Source: Desulfotomaculum sp. (GTDB lineage Bacteria; Bacillota; Desulfotomaculia; Desulfotomaculales; Nap2-2B). Taken from it: a DNA stretch of 5,628 nt. Position 1 is the stretch's first letter. Each line of letters starts with the position of its first letter. The position numbers and the translations under genes are program-made. Location: positions 16,629-22,256 of the forward strand of contig DMDI01000048.1 in NCBI GenBank assembly GCA_003445555.1, given 5' to 3'. Positions 5,608 to 5,628 of the stretch are shown here, in pieces. Under the pieces are notes generated by a model that was not told where the DNA came from, did no database searches, and saw nothing but the letters and a program-made list of their open reading frames with translations.

Positions 5608-5628
5608 CGGGGCGTAGCTCAGTTTGGC
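5608..5628 (+). tRNA. tRNA gene, 5' part only (probably tRNA-Pro)
   Basis: The 21 bases CGGGGCG-TA-GCTC-AGTTTGGC fit the 7-nt acceptor strand, U8/A9, the D-stem GCTC and the AG..GG D-loop. If U8 is the T at 5615, the mature end begins with C at 5608. In bacteria a 5' C is seen mainly in tRNA-Pro and initiator tRNA-Met, and CGGG-...-TAGCTCAG is typical of tRNA-Pro. The anticodon lies beyond the window, so the amino acid is inferred. The gene is cut by the window end, not broken. Confidence 0.8.

Overview
The window comes from an endospore-forming Firmicute, most plausibly a clostridial or Peptococcaceae/Moorella-type lineage. The evidence is a sporulation sigma factor with a pro-sequence (pro-SigK), a Bacillus-type PurF carrying the four cysteines of a [4Fe-4S] cluster, the Firmicutes gene order purF-purM-purN, and purine-rich Shine-Dalgarno sites. 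The genus cannot be fixed from this sequence alone.

Layout from left to right. Positions 1-282 hold no gene. They contain a REP/REPIN-like cluster of C-rich/G-rich hairpins (27-191) and a short AT-rich stretch with a 12-bp palindrome and two 7-bp units. Positions 283-3473, minus strand, hold purF, purM and purN, three steps of de novo IMP synthesis, transcribed leftward. Positions 3474-3805 are a divergent intergenic region. It contains a good sigma-A-type promoter facing purF (3666-3694) and an imperfect inverted repeat built on 8-bp units (3541-3644) that would be transcribed into the purF leader. Positions 3806-4732, plus strand, hold a RadC-family protein with an unrecognised N-terminal domain. 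Positions 4754-5467, minus strand, hold sigK, convergent with radC. At the right edge a strong promoter (5570-5598) drives a tRNA gene cut off by the window end. Its first 21 nt begin with C and fit tRNA-Pro.

How the genes work together: PurF makes phosphoribosylamine, PurN formylates GAR, and PurM closes the imidazole ring to give AIR. PurD and PurL, needed between these steps, are not in the window. SigK is the late mother-cell sigma factor. The radC-like gene has no visible functional link to its neighbours, and its arginine codon choice (11 of 18 AGA/AGG, against 3 of 17 in purM) suggests a different origin.

No clear new multi-gene system is visible. The items most worth a second look are the RadC N-terminal domain, a 7-bp tandem repeat that encodes the start of the PurF propeptide, mutually exclusive hairpins between purF and purM, and the inverted-repeat element in the purF leader. 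Two starts were reassigned by Shine-Dalgarno position: sigK to ATG at 5467 rather than TTG at 5473, and radC to ATG at 3806 rather than 3743.
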